DNA of 64,000 bases from assembly GCA_963665915.2 (NCBI GenBank), contig CAXXSG010000005.1, positions 1-64,000 of the forward strand, in the 5' to 3' direction. This document shows positions 52,698 to 60,510 of the stretch, piece after piece (position 1 is the first letter of the stretch; each line of letters begins with the position of its first letter). Origin of the DNA: JAFGRU01 sp963665915. Lineage in GTDB: Bacteria > Desulfobacterota > Desulfuromonadia > Desulfuromonadales > JAAYDE01. A program made the position numbers and the translations under genes. Under the pieces are notes generated by a model that was given only the letters and a program-made list of their open reading frames with translations, had not been told where the DNA came from and made no database searches.

Positions 52698-54644
52698 TCA
52701 ATGGTGAGTTTCCATACCAAGAAGAATTTCCCCTTGCCAGTCCCCTGCCTGTTTCACTCCATTCAAGTTTGAAGAACGTACAGTCTGGAAGCACTCGAAA
52801 ACTCCACAAAGTTCCTTTTTTATTTCCAGCAGGGACTCCTGATACCTGCCAAGAGCGTTTGGAATGGTGATAAGATGAGCGACCTTTCGATCCCCTTCTG
52901 CTTCGACGGTACCTATAAAAAGAGAATAACCTGGCGGTTTGAGAGAAAATTCAGTAGACCAAAGGCGAAAAACCCACCTTTCAGGTGGTACATCTCTGAC
53001 CAGAATGATCTCCTCGAGTCGACCATTATGAAAGCGTGGAAAAACCGGAAGATCGTTCACAGCTGCATCTGGAGCAAGCATTGACAGGTAAGCTTTTAAA
53101 CTCGAAGGGTCAGGTTTTCGCCAACCTTTGGAGATAAGCACTTCCTCCAATTTACTGGACCGACCTGCCCATTGAATGGTTAACGGGGTTTTTTCTTCAC
53201 CGCCCAGGTCAATCCGCCAGGCAGGCAACCGGTCCCATCCATCCTGCCACCAGGTGTCGACTTTAATGTTCCGGACAACTTCCCTGTTGGCGTAATATTC
53301 AAATTCGACAGAGTTCTGACGGGCAATGTTCCAACCACCGGCACATCCCAAAGTCAGGAAGGCCACTACCAATAAGCTATGTTTTGGAATGGCTTCAAAA
53401 GGACTTTTCAGATAAGAAATTCCAACCAGCATCGTCCAGACCACGCCAAGAAGCAAACCAACCAGAATATCGCTCAACCAATGGGCTCCAAGATAGAGAC
53501 GGCCGAAAGAAATCCCGGAAAAAAATAAAAATGCACCCCAAAAAGGAATCCAACGCCAGGACCGGTGGAATTTGCGCGTCAGCAGAATGGAAAGAAAACC
53601 GTACAGGACAACCGCCATAACCACGTGTCCGCCGGGAAAATCCCAGGCGGAAAGACTTTCATAATATGGCACAGGTTTTGGCATTTGAACAACCAGTTGA
53701 ACGGTTTGAGTGAGAACGGCGCCTCCGGCCAGTGCCAGGAACCAGAAAATTGCGCCACGGTAACATTTTCGGGAAACCAAAACGAGAAAAATGGCAACTC
53801 CTACGGGAATGTTGACCACACCATCTCCCAATTCGGTCCAGGCTAAAAAAAACCGATCAAGAGCAGGAGTCCGGATAGCCTGCATAAAAAAATGGACCGC
53901 ATGGTCCGCGCGAAGCAATGGTTCAGAGAGAAAAACGTTCCATAAGATTGCTGAACATCCCAGGGCTGCCACGAATAAAATGGATACCAGGGTAAAAGTA
54001 AGGCGTTTTTCTCCGTCAGGAATTCGCTGGTCGAGCCAGCGAACAATTTTGCGGAATAACCAAAATGAAAACCAGAGACTGCTTAAAACAGTGAAAAACA
54101 AAATCGCCAGGCGAACACTGACCTTTGCAGCCAGAGTCAAGGATGCACCGAAAAGCACTCCTGGGAGAATGTAGGCTGGAGCCCAGCCCACCGCTGACGT
54201 CAGATTGATAAGCGTGAATTTGCCCGGGGGCATATGAAACATGCCTGCCACCAGAGGAACAACCGGCCGAACAGGTCCGACAAAGCGCGCCAGGAATACG
54301 CTTTTCCCACCATAATGGTGAAAAAATGTTTTACCTCTTTCCAGAAGTTGAGGATGACGATTGAAGGGCCAAAGCGAAGGAAGTTTGTTTTTATAATATC
54401 GGCCGAGCCAGTAGCTGAGGCTGTCTCCCGTAACAGCGCCGGCCATAGCCGTCAATAATACAATTTTCAAAGAGAGCGCCCCGGTAGAAACAACGGCGCC
54501 TATCCCCACCATAAGAACTGCACCCGGTATCAGCAAACCGATAAAAGCCAGAGACTCAGACAAGGTGATAAAGAAGATAACCCAATAGGATAAACAAGGA
54601 AAATTCCTGATAAATTCGATTATATTTTTCAAATATTCATGCAT
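52698..54644 (-). CDS. DedA-PAP2-LssY triple-domain membrane protein
   Basis: The 648-residue protein joins three modules. Residues 1-215: DedA/SNARE-associated domain, with SESLAFIGLLIPGAVLMVG, GAVTGDSLSYWLGRYY and FLARFVGPVRPVVPLVAG, the conserved F/G-x-x-x-R motif. Residues about 230-430: PAP2 phosphatase with PKPVPYYES, SAWDFPGGHVVMAVVLYG and GRLYLGAHWLSDILVGL holding the catalytic His. Residues about 460-645: an LssY C-terminal-like domain. The canonical PSGH is PGGH here and the first motif is weak, but both catalytic His are retained. It may recycle undecaprenyl pyrophosphate or dephosphorylate lipids and flip the carrier (inference). Monocistronic. Confidence 0.88.
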   Translation of the reverse strand: MHEYLKNIIEFIRNFPCLSYWVIFFITLSESLAFIGLLIPGAVLMVGIGAVVSTGALSLKIVLLTAMAGAVTGDSLSYWLGRYYKNKLPSLWPFNRHPQLLERGKTFFHHYGGKSVFLARFVGPVRPVVPLVAGMFHMPPGKFTLINLTSAVGWAPAYILPGVLFGASLTLAAKVSVRLAILFFTVLSSLWFSFWLFRKIVRWLDQRIPDGEKRLTFTLVSILFVAALGCSAILWNVFLSEPLLRADHAVHFFMQAIRTPALDRFFLAWTELGDGVVNIPVGVAIFLVLVSRKCYRGAIFWFLALAGGAVLTQTVQLVVQMPKPVPYYESLSAWDFPGGHVVMAVVLYGFLSILLTRKFHRSWRWIPFWGAFLFFSGISFGRLYLGAHWLSDILVGLLLGVVWTMLVGISYLKSPFEAIPKHSLLVVAFLTLGCAGGWNIARQNSVEFEYYANREVVRNIKVDTWWQDGWDRLPAWRIDLGGEEKTPLTIQWAGRSSKLEEVLISKGWRKPDPSSLKAYLSMLAPDAAVNDLPVFPRFHNGRLEEIILVRDVPPERWVFRLWSTEFSLKPPGYSLFIGTVEAEGDRKVAHLITIPNALGRYQESLLEIKKELCGVFECFQTVRSSNLNGVKQAGDWQGEILLGMETHH

Positions 54645-54812
54645 GAAAATTCCAGATTTTTGACAAGCGAAATATCACTAATCATTTTCATATACTCTAA
54701 ATATAAATCGGCTGTCGAAAATTTTCAGCTTAAGTGGAAATATTAATTCATATCCGTCTCTGCGATAATCTACTCGATAATAGTGGAAATTCTAACATTT
54801 GCCAATTTTGGC

Positions 54813-54850
54813 CAAAAAAAAGCCGGAATTCTTCAAAAGAATCCGGCTTG
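54813..54850 (-). terminator. Terminator after ahcY
   Basis: On the minus strand AAGCCGGATTCTT pairs with AAGAATTCCGGCTT (one bulge) around three bases, followed by eight T residues, 22 bases after the ahcY stop. Confidence 0.85.
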
Positions 54851-54871
54851 ATGATTTTTTAAGGAGTCATT

Positions 54872-56296
54872 TTAATACCGATAATAGTCCGGTTTGTAAG
54901 GCCCCTCAATTGGCACTCCGATATATTCGGATTGTTTTTGAGTCATTGTGGTAAGGCGAACTCCCAGCTTGGAAAGATGAAGTGAAGCCACTTTTTCATC
55001 CAGAATTTTCGGCAGCACATAAACCTTTCTATCGTATTCTCCAACCTTTTGCCACAACTCCATCTGTGCCAGAACCTGATTGGTGAAGGAGGCAGACATA
55101 ACAAAAGAGGGGTGCCCGGTAGCACAGCCAAGATTGACAAGGCGACCCTTGGCAAGAAGGGTGATTCTTTTGCCGTCCGGCCATTCGATCTGATCAACCT
55201 GAGGTTTGACTTCGTGAACTTTCAGTGCCGGATCCTTAAACAGGGAATCGACCTGAATCTCTGAATCAAAATGGCCGATGTTGCAGACGATCGCTTCGTT
55301 TTTCATTCGGTTCATGTGCTCACGATTGATGACGTCGACATTGCCAGTGGTGGTAACGAAAATATCCCCCCAGGTGGAGGCCTCGTCCATCTGGACCACG
55401 GAATAGCCTTCCATCGATGCCTGCAGCGCACAGATCGGATCGATTTCCGTCACAAAAACCATGGCACCCATACCCTTGAAAGCCTGGGCACATCCTTTAC
55501 CAACATCGCCGTATCCAAGAACAACGCATTTTTTCCCGGCAATCATCACGTCAGTGGCGCGCTTAACCCCGTCAAGCAACGATTCGCGGCACCCGTAAAG
55601 GTTGTCAAATTTGCTTTTGGTCACGGAATCGTTGACATTAAACGCCGGGAACAACAGAGAACCGGCTTTTTCCATATGGTAAAGACGATGGACGCCAGTG
55701 GTTGTCTCCTCACTCACCCCGACCAACCCTTTAGCCATGGTACGCCAGTATCGGGGGTCTTCATCAAGTGTGTCATTGAGAAGCCGATCAACGATTTCAA
55801 TTTCTGCATTGTCACAACAAACCTCAGGTTTTATTCCACTTTTCTCAAACTCTATTTCCCGCTCGGCACCACGATGAACCAGCAGAGTGGCATCGCCGCC
55901 GTCATCGACGATCATGGTCGGGCCTTGAGGATGGGCTAAGGCCTTTTTAGTGTACTGCCAGTATTCTTCCAGGGATTCGCCTTTGTAGGCAAAAACAGGA
56001 ACGCCGCTGGCAGCGATGGCGGAAGCGGCATGATCCTGGGTTGAATAAATATTGCAGCTTGCCCAGCGTACATCGGCCCCAAGTTCAACAAGAGTTTCGA
56101 TCAGCACTGCGGTCTGAATGGTCATATGCAGGGAGCCGGTTATGCGAGCTCCCTGCAAGGGCTTGGAAGCACCGAACTCAGCACGGGTAGCCATGAGCCC
56201 AGGCATTTCCGTCTCGGCAATACGAATCTCTTTCCTGCCCCAATCCGCAAGGTTTAAATCTTTAACATGGTAATCTACGTTTTGTTGATTTTTCAT
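54872..56296 (-). CDS. ahcY: Adenosylhomocysteinase
   Basis: The 474-residue enzyme is complete: LADWGRKEIRIAETEMPGLM, GARITGSLHMTIQTAVLIE, WASCNIYSTQDHAASAIA with the catalytic His, NAD-binding GYGDVGKGCAQAFKGMGA, NIGHFDSEIQVD and the C-terminal Lys/Tyr in GPYKPDYYRY. It hydrolyses S-adenosylhomocysteine to adenosine and homocysteine, closing the methyl cycle. It starts three bases after the stop of the ArsR-methyltransferase gene, in the same transcript, which strongly suggests that this regulator controls it. Confidence 0.96.
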   Translation of the reverse strand: MKNQQNVDYHVKDLNLADWGRKEIRIAETEMPGLMATRAEFGASKPLQGARITGSLHMTIQTAVLIETLVELGADVRWASCNIYSTQDHAASAIAASGVPVFAYKGESLEEYWQYTKKALAHPQGPTMIVDDGGDATLLVHRGAEREIEFEKSGIKPEVCCDNAEIEIVDRLLNDTLDEDPRYWRTMAKGLVGVSEETTTGVHRLYHMEKAGSLLFPAFNVNDSVTKSKFDNLYGCRESLLDGVKRATDVMIAGKKCVVLGYGDVGKGCAQAFKGMGAMVFVTEIDPICALQASMEGYSVVQMDEASTWGDIFVTTTGNVDVINREHMNRMKNEAIVCNIGHFDSEIQVDSLFKDPALKVHEVKPQVDQIEWPDGKRITLLAKGRLVNLGCATGHPSFVMSASFTNQVLAQMELWQKVGEYDRKVYVLPKILDEKVASLHLSKLGVRLTTMTQKQSEYIGVPIEGPYKPDYYRY

Positions 56297-56299
56297 GCG

Positions 56300-57286
56300 T
56301 TAACTCTCCTCAAACAGTGACATTATTTCTGATTTATTAATTTTAGACAGTTTTTCACCCTTCAGCAGAAAAGTACTCAATTGCGTTCCCTGCCCTTTTA
56401 TTTCACGCCAGGTCTCGATTGAAAAACCGACACTATCAAACCACTCCTTCAACTCGGGAAACGAAAACCCCAACCACTGATCCGCAAGTTTTTCCCTGAC
56501 CCAGGCCTCCTTGTGGGGGAGCATGTCTGCGAGAAGAAAAAATCCACCTCTTTTCAGGACCCTGGAAACCTCTTTTAAAGTTTGCAAAGGCTGGGCCGCA
56601 TGGTGAAGTGCCATATTCATGACTACAAGGTCAGCTTCGCTGTTGCCCAAAGGCAGGTGAGTCATGTCCCCTAACCGCAGTTCGATTCCTTGAAGTTTGT
56701 TATCACAGATTTTTTTCCCGGCTTCAGCGATCATCTCGGGAGATTGATCCACAGCAATTACAAAAGAAGCTTTTCGGAGAATAACTTCCATAAGATTTCC
56801 CGTCCCGCAACCGACTTCAACAGCGAGTGAAACGTCAGGCAACATGTCGCTGAGGGTTTCGAGGTAATCCGGAAGCGGCAGAATATTACGGATCAGTCGA
56901 TCCCATTGTGAGGCTTCCTGATCAAAAAATTCCCTGCTGGATTTTCTCCGTTCATCGAGAAAAGTTAAGAGATTAACTGAATCCGCCATTATTTGCGGAA
57001 ACGTTTCAAGGTTCGTTTCAATGCTGGGGAATATTGTGGAGAAAAAGGGGTTGTCGCGGGAAAGGCGATAACACCCCCAGGTTCCCTGGCGTTTGACAGA
57101 AAGGATTTCAGCCTCAAGCAACACCCTTAGATGATGGGAAATACGAGATTGTCCAATTTCCAGGATCTGGGTCAGCTCCTGGACAGTCAATTCGCTACGG
57201 TTTAACAAAGCAAGAATCCGCAGCCTGGTAGGGTCGGCAAGGGCTTTAAAAATATTAATCACTAAATTCTGATTTTCTATATCCAT
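56300..57286 (-). CDS. ArsR-family regulator fused to SAM methyltransferase (SahR-like)
   Basis: The 328-residue fusion has an ArsR winged helix at residues 5-95 (FKALADPTRLRILALLNRSE; recognition helix ILEIGQSRISHHLRVLLEAE). A class I methyltransferase follows from about 150, with motif I VAVEVGCGTGNLMEVILR-like AVEVGCGTGNLMEV, FVIAVDQSPEMIAEAG, and ADLVVMNMALHH. It lies upstream of ahcY with three bases between. ArsR regulators of this kind (SahR) bind S-adenosylhomocysteine or SAM and control the methyl cycle genes in proteobacteria. The methyltransferase domain may act as the SAM/SAH sensor. An inverted repeat near the start fits autoregulation. The fold is clear; the ligand is inferred. 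Confidence 0.88.
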   Translation of the reverse strand: MDIENQNLVINIFKALADPTRLRILALLNRSELTVQELTQILEIGQSRISHHLRVLLEAEILSVKRQGTWGCYRLSRDNPFFSTIFPSIETNLETFPQIMADSVNLLTFLDERRKSSREFFDQEASQWDRLIRNILPLPDYLETLSDMLPDVSLAVEVGCGTGNLMEVILRKASFVIAVDQSPEMIAEAGKKICDNKLQGIELRLGDMTHLPLGNSEADLVVMNMALHHAAQPLQTLKEVSRVLKRGGFFLLADMLPHKEAWVREKLADQWLGFSFPELKEWFDSVGFSIETWREIKGQGTQLSTFLLKGEKLSKINKSEIMSLFEES

Positions 57287-57291
57287 CTATA

Positions 57292-57308
57292 TTGATATAA
57301 TACATCAA
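57292..57308. promoter_or_regulatory. Candidate operator of the ArsR-methyltransferase regulator
   Basis: TTGAT (57292-57296) mirrors ATCAA (57304-57308) with seven bases between, just upstream of the start at 57286. An overlapping ATATC/GATAT pair lies at 57279-57298. The location and the ATCAA/TTGAT half-sites suit an ArsR-type operator. Confidence 0.5.
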
Positions 57309-57329
57309 CTGATTTTGGTCAATAAAAAA

Positions 57330-57352
57330 GGGGGCATATTGCCCCCTAATCT
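57330..57352 (-). terminator. Hairpin terminator displaced by the IS
   Basis: GGGGGCA (57330-57336) pairs with TGCCCCC (57340-57346). On the minus strand it ends in TTTTTT. It probably terminated the lipoprotein gene at 58114-58854 before the IS inserted between them. Confidence 0.75.
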
Positions 57353-57368
57353 CTATTTTTTAAATTTA

Positions 57369-58105
57369 GGGTCATGACTAGTTAAGCACTCTCAAAGGTG
57401 TGTTAACTAATTATCATGACTGGTAAAAACAAGTACGCAAAGCGTTCACGAATTTCGGAGCACCAATTTCGACATATTGTACGCTTGTTTTCGGTCGATT
57501 TAGAGGCCACTCAGATTGCCAAATTAGCCGGGCTGAATCGCAATACGATTAACCGATATTTGAAAGCTATTCGGCAGCGTCTCGTTAAATATTGTGATGC
57601 CCAATCTCCATTCTTTGGGGAGGTTGAGGTCGACGAATCGTTCTTCGGGGCTCGACGCGTTAAAGGCAAAAGAGGACGCGGAGCCTTTGGTAAAACAATC
57701 GTCTTTGGTATTTTTCAAAGGAACGGTCACGTTCACACAGAGATCGTCCCAGATTGTAAAAAAGTCACGCTACAACGAGCCATTAGAGGAAAGGTTGAGC
57801 TTGAAAGCATCATTTACTCTGATGGTTGGCGCGGCTATAACGGCTTGGTCGATGTTGGCTACGGGAAGCACTTGCGCGTCGATCATGGCCGTAACGAATT
57901 TGCTAAAGGTCGTACTCACATCAATGGTATTGAAGGCTTCTGGGGCTTCGCTAAAATGCGCCTGGTTCGCTTTCGTGGCATGCGACCAGAGACTTTTAAC
58001 TTGCACTTAAAAGAATGTGAATTTAGGTTCAACCATAGAGGTCAAGATCTCTACCAATTGATTCTCAAAATTCTCAGGGATCAACCTCTCAACTAGTCAT
58101 GACCC
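57369..58105. mobile_element. IS1595-family insertion sequence, intact
   Basis: The 737-base element is bounded by perfect 15-bp inverted repeats: GGGTCATGACTAGTT at 57369-57383 and AACTAGTCATGACCC at 58091-58105. Flanks TAAATTTA (57361-57368) and AAAATTTA (58106-58113) are a probable 8-bp target duplication with one mismatch. The single gene is the transposase at 57416-58096. It inserted 8 bases from the stop codon of the neighbouring lipoprotein gene, in AT-rich DNA. The intact ends and frame suggest recent arrival. Confidence 0.93.
57416..58096 (+). CDS. IS1595-family transposase (ISXO2-like)
   Basis: The 226-residue transposase has an N-terminal HTH (IAKLAGLNRNTINRYLKAI) and an ISXO2-like DDE domain: first Asp in GEVEVDESFFGARRVKGKRG, second Asp in ESIIYSDGWRGYNGLV, and the C-terminal Asn/Glu region GRTHINGIEGFWGFAKMRL. 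The tail REFRFNHR-type LKECEFRFNHRGQDLYQLIL is typical. It cuts and pastes the element. Full-length with no frameshift, so the element is probably active or was until recently. Confidence 0.94.
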   Translation: MTGKNKYAKRSRISEHQFRHIVRLFSVDLEATQIAKLAGLNRNTINRYLKAIRQRLVKYCDAQSPFFGEVEVDESFFGARRVKGKRGRGAFGKTIVFGIFQRNGHVHTEIVPDCKKVTLQRAIRGKVELESIIYSDGWRGYNGLVDVGYGKHLRVDHGRNEFAKGRTHINGIEGFWGFAKMRLVRFRGMRPETFNLHLKECEFRFNHRGQDLYQLILKILRDQPLN

Positions 58106-58113
58106 AAAATTTA

Positions 58114-58854
58114 TTACTCGAGAGTGAAAAAAGAGGTGTGCGTCTCCCCGCTACCGACTTCAAGAATTTGAAGTCGCAGGGTCTTGGCGGAAGGAGCCTC
58201 ACCGGGAAAGAACAAAAAACCATGGGCTAATGATCCGCCGGATATGGTTTTATTCTGAAGAGACCGGTTGGTCAGATCGCGGGAAATCTGTCGTCCCGCA
58301 TCCTCATCAGTTGCCCCTTTGACACCGCCAATAGTCGCCCCGCCGGCCCCGCCGATGGCAGCTCCACCCAAGGCCGCCGTACCAACGTTTTCACCTGTCA
58401 GTATGCCTATGGCGGCACCAATCAGGGCGCCGCTGGCGGCTCCGAACATGGCACCCTTCCCGCTTCCCTTGGCAATCCTTGAATATTCCGTGCTTTTTTC
58501 AAGCCGCTCATAGGCTGCTCGGCTCTTCAGAAGATTCCACATGTTTCCTTCAGCGTCAATGAGAAACGTCTGATCCGGAACAATGCTGATTTCATCTTTT
58601 CCAGCGTTATCAACAACCAGTTGAATCGGAAGAAGCCCGGTGCTGCGGATGTCAAAACCGAAAACTTTCTCAGCCTCCTCGCTGTCAAAATAAGACTTTG
58701 CAGCTATTTCAGCACCATTTAGAACCTGCATGTTGGAATAAGCTGAAGGAGCCTTGAACGATGTTTGCTGGCTTTTATAAGTTGTACAGGATGTAACCAC
58801 AAGCCCCGCCAGCAGAACCAGGGTGACTAAAAATAGAAATCTACTCATTTTCAT
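58114..58854 (-). CDS. Lipoprotein with glycine-zipper segment
   Basis: The 246-residue lipoprotein has a lipobox at VVTSC (Cys near 23). A soluble domain (GFDIRSTGLLPIQLVVDNAG) leads to a Gly/Ala-rich glycine-zipper at about 135-180 (GAMFGAASGALIGAAIGIL; AALGGAAIGGAGGATIGG), which would pack in a membrane. The end SLAHGFLFFPGEAPSAKTLR is conserved in this kind of envelope lipoprotein. The ribosome site is gaattc-agga before ATG 58854. An IS separates it from its terminator, so read-through into the IS antisense strand is likely. The role is probably outer-membrane; exact function unknown. Confidence 0.82.
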   Translation of the reverse strand: MKMSRFLFLVTLVLLAGLVVTSCTTYKSQQTSFKAPSAYSNMQVLNGAEIAAKSYFDSEEAEKVFGFDIRSTGLLPIQLVVDNAGKDEISIVPDQTFLIDAEGNMWNLLKSRAAYERLEKSTEYSRIAKGSGKGAMFGAASGALIGAAIGILTGENVGTAALGGAAIGGAGGATIGGVKGATDEDAGRQISRDLTNRSLQNKTISGGSLAHGFLFFPGEAPSAKTLRLQILEVGSGETHTSFFTLE

Positions 58855-58957
58855 GATGAATTCTCCTGCAGTAGGATCAATTCCGTTAGGGATTTAGTTA
58901 TATTATACTTGAAGACCCGATATAAAAAAGGACTGAAATTGGCTTACTTCAATCCTG

Positions 58958-60046
58958 TCAAAGACAGAAAAAGGTTTTCAGAGACATCCAGATTCGATAG
59001 CTGTGAAACCAGCTCCAGGTTAAAAAAGCGGTAATGAGGCAGCCCAATGGATGATTGACGAGAAACCGCCAACGCAAGTCAAAGCTTTCAAGAAACGGTA
59101 ATTCCATGGTTGTGCAAGGCCGCTTATTCTTGAAATTACGTCGGACATCCAGGGCAAAGACAAGCTGCCAGGCATTTGCATTGACATAGCATCCGGTCTG
59201 ATACCAAAGGGAAATTCGCTTTTTAAAAGGTTCATTGCGAAGTAAATCGATAATCCTGTTGAAAAACGGGAGAAGCTTGAGGCGTCCGCTCTCTTTCTGA
59301 ACTTTATAAATTCCAGCCGCTTCCTTGAAAAAAACGTCCCATCCGATGGCGGAAAAATTCATGATGAAAGCATTAAGGACCTGGCGTTCGAAAAGCCCTT
59401 CCGTTTCAAAACGCCGGGCCGATGTCATAATATTGACGGGAAGCACAAACCAGCGTCCTTTGTCGAATATCTTTTTCGCCATCCTTTCGTCTTCAAGAAA
59501 CCCGAGCGATTCATCAAATCCTCCAATTTCTTTAAGAAAAGCGTGGCGCATTAGAAAACCCTGGTCACCATTAATGCTGCCCATTCTGTTCAAGCTGGTT
59601 TTGCATTCATAAAAATAATATGCCAGAGAGGGCCTGAAATCGGATCTGGAAAAACGCAGAGAGAAATGTCCGGCGACTCGCTCATCACTTGAATGGCGAA
59701 TCGCCATGTCCAGAGAATCGACAGCCTTTCGCAAGGCTAACGGGTCGGAAAAAACCGAATCAGCATGAAGAAAAAGAAGGTTCCGTGAACGCGCGTGCCG
59801 TGCGCCTATATTCATCTGACGCCCACGCCCTTTATCCGAATGAACGATCTCACAATTTACAAACTTCTGGTTTTTAAATTGTTTAAGAAGACCGATGGAG
59901 ATATCCTTCGAACCCCCATCGCAGAATATGGCCTCAAAAACGATGTCGGCCTGATTTTTCAGGCTGCCCAGAAGCTCGGGCAAGCTCTTTTCTTCATTGA
60001 GAACCGGTATGACAAGGCTTATTTCCGGCGTCTTATTGGATTCCAT
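58958..60046 (-). CDS. Family 2 glycosyltransferase
   Basis: The 362-residue protein is a GT-A fold transferase: ISLVIPVLNEEKSLPELLG, DIVFEAIFCDGGSKDIS, SDKGRGRQMNIGARHARSRN, LLFLHADSVFSDPLALRK with the metal-binding D-x-D-like HAD, and GDQGFLMRHAFLKEIGGFDE. It resembles the TIGR04283-type group. The C-terminal 100 residues include weak hydrophobic helices (LVFALDVRR; CLITAFLTWSWFHSYRIWM), so it may sit on the membrane. It transfers a sugar to a lipid or glycan acceptor; donor and acceptor unknown. Monocistronic, on the opposite strand to hypCDE. Confidence 0.88.
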   Translation of the reverse strand: MESNKTPEISLVIPVLNEEKSLPELLGSLKNQADIVFEAIFCDGGSKDISIGLLKQFKNQKFVNCEIVHSDKGRGRQMNIGARHARSRNLLFLHADSVFSDPLALRKAVDSLDMAIRHSSDERVAGHFSLRFSRSDFRPSLAYYFYECKTSLNRMGSINGDQGFLMRHAFLKEIGGFDESLGFLEDERMAKKIFDKGRWFVLPVNIMTSARRFETEGLFERQVLNAFIMNFSAIGWDVFFKEAAGIYKVQKESGRLKLLPFFNRIIDLLRNEPFKKRISLWYQTGCYVNANAWQLVFALDVRRNFKNKRPCTTMELPFLESFDLRWRFLVNHPLGCLITAFLTWSWFHSYRIWMSLKTFFCL

Positions 60047-60157
60047 ACCACGGTTTCCTCTTAACTGATTTTATTTCTTGAGGTCCAATTAAATAGCACA
60101 TCCTGGGCTATATTCAACAAATAGTGTCAGAAAACCGAAGTGGAAGGAGATCACAAC

Positions 60158-60186
60158 TTGATTTTCTTTTACGACATAAATTATAT
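60158..60186 (+). promoter_or_regulatory. Candidate sigma-70 promoter of hypCDE
   Basis: TTGATT (60158-60163) and TTATAT (60181-60186) are 17 bases apart, about 95 bases upstream of hypC. The leader then passes through the hairpin at 60236-60254. Confidence 0.45.
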
Positions 60187-60235
60187 TGGTGCGTAGGGGA
60201 AAGACATATCTTTGCTTTCCAATAAACATTATCTG

Positions 60236-60254
60236 CACCCTCCGGGGTGTTTTT
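60236..60254 (+). terminator. Hairpin with T-run in the hypC leader
   Basis: CACCC (60236-60240) pairs with GGGTG (60245-60249), followed by TTTTT, just before the hypC ribosome site. It could be a weak terminator or attenuator between the promoter and hypC. Confidence 0.45.
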
Positions 60255-60279
60255 ATTTTCATTCGATAAGGAGCCTATC

Positions 60280-60510
60280 GTGTGTTTAGCCGTTCCAATG
60301 CAGGTGATCAGTCTCGATGGGGATAGCGCCATCTGCGAAATTGACAATGTTCGCCGTAAAGCGAGTGTAACCATGATCGAGAATCCTCAGATTGGGGACT
60401 ATGTTCTGATTCATGCCGGTTTTGCTATTGAAAAACTGAATGAGGAAGAGGCAGAAGAGAGTCTGGTTATTTTCCGCGACATGCTGGACAAAGGAGAATT
60501 TACTCTTTGA
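60280..60510 (+). CDS. hypC: Hydrogenase maturation chaperone HypC
   Basis: The 76-residue protein starts at GTG 60280 (MCLAVPMQVISLDGD), with Cys2 directly after the start as the family requires, and AAGGAG six bases upstream. The rest is a small beta-barrel (DGDSAICEIDNVRRKASVTM; IGDYVLIHAGFAIEKL). HypC carries the Fe(CN)2CO precursor with HypD to the [NiFe]-hydrogenase large subunit. Its stop overlaps the hypD start. HypA, B and F and the hydrogenase are not in the window. Confidence 0.95.
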   Translation: MCLAVPMQVISLDGDSAICEIDNVRRKASVTMIENPQIGDYVLIHAGFAIEKLNEEEAEESLVIFRDMLDKGEFTL

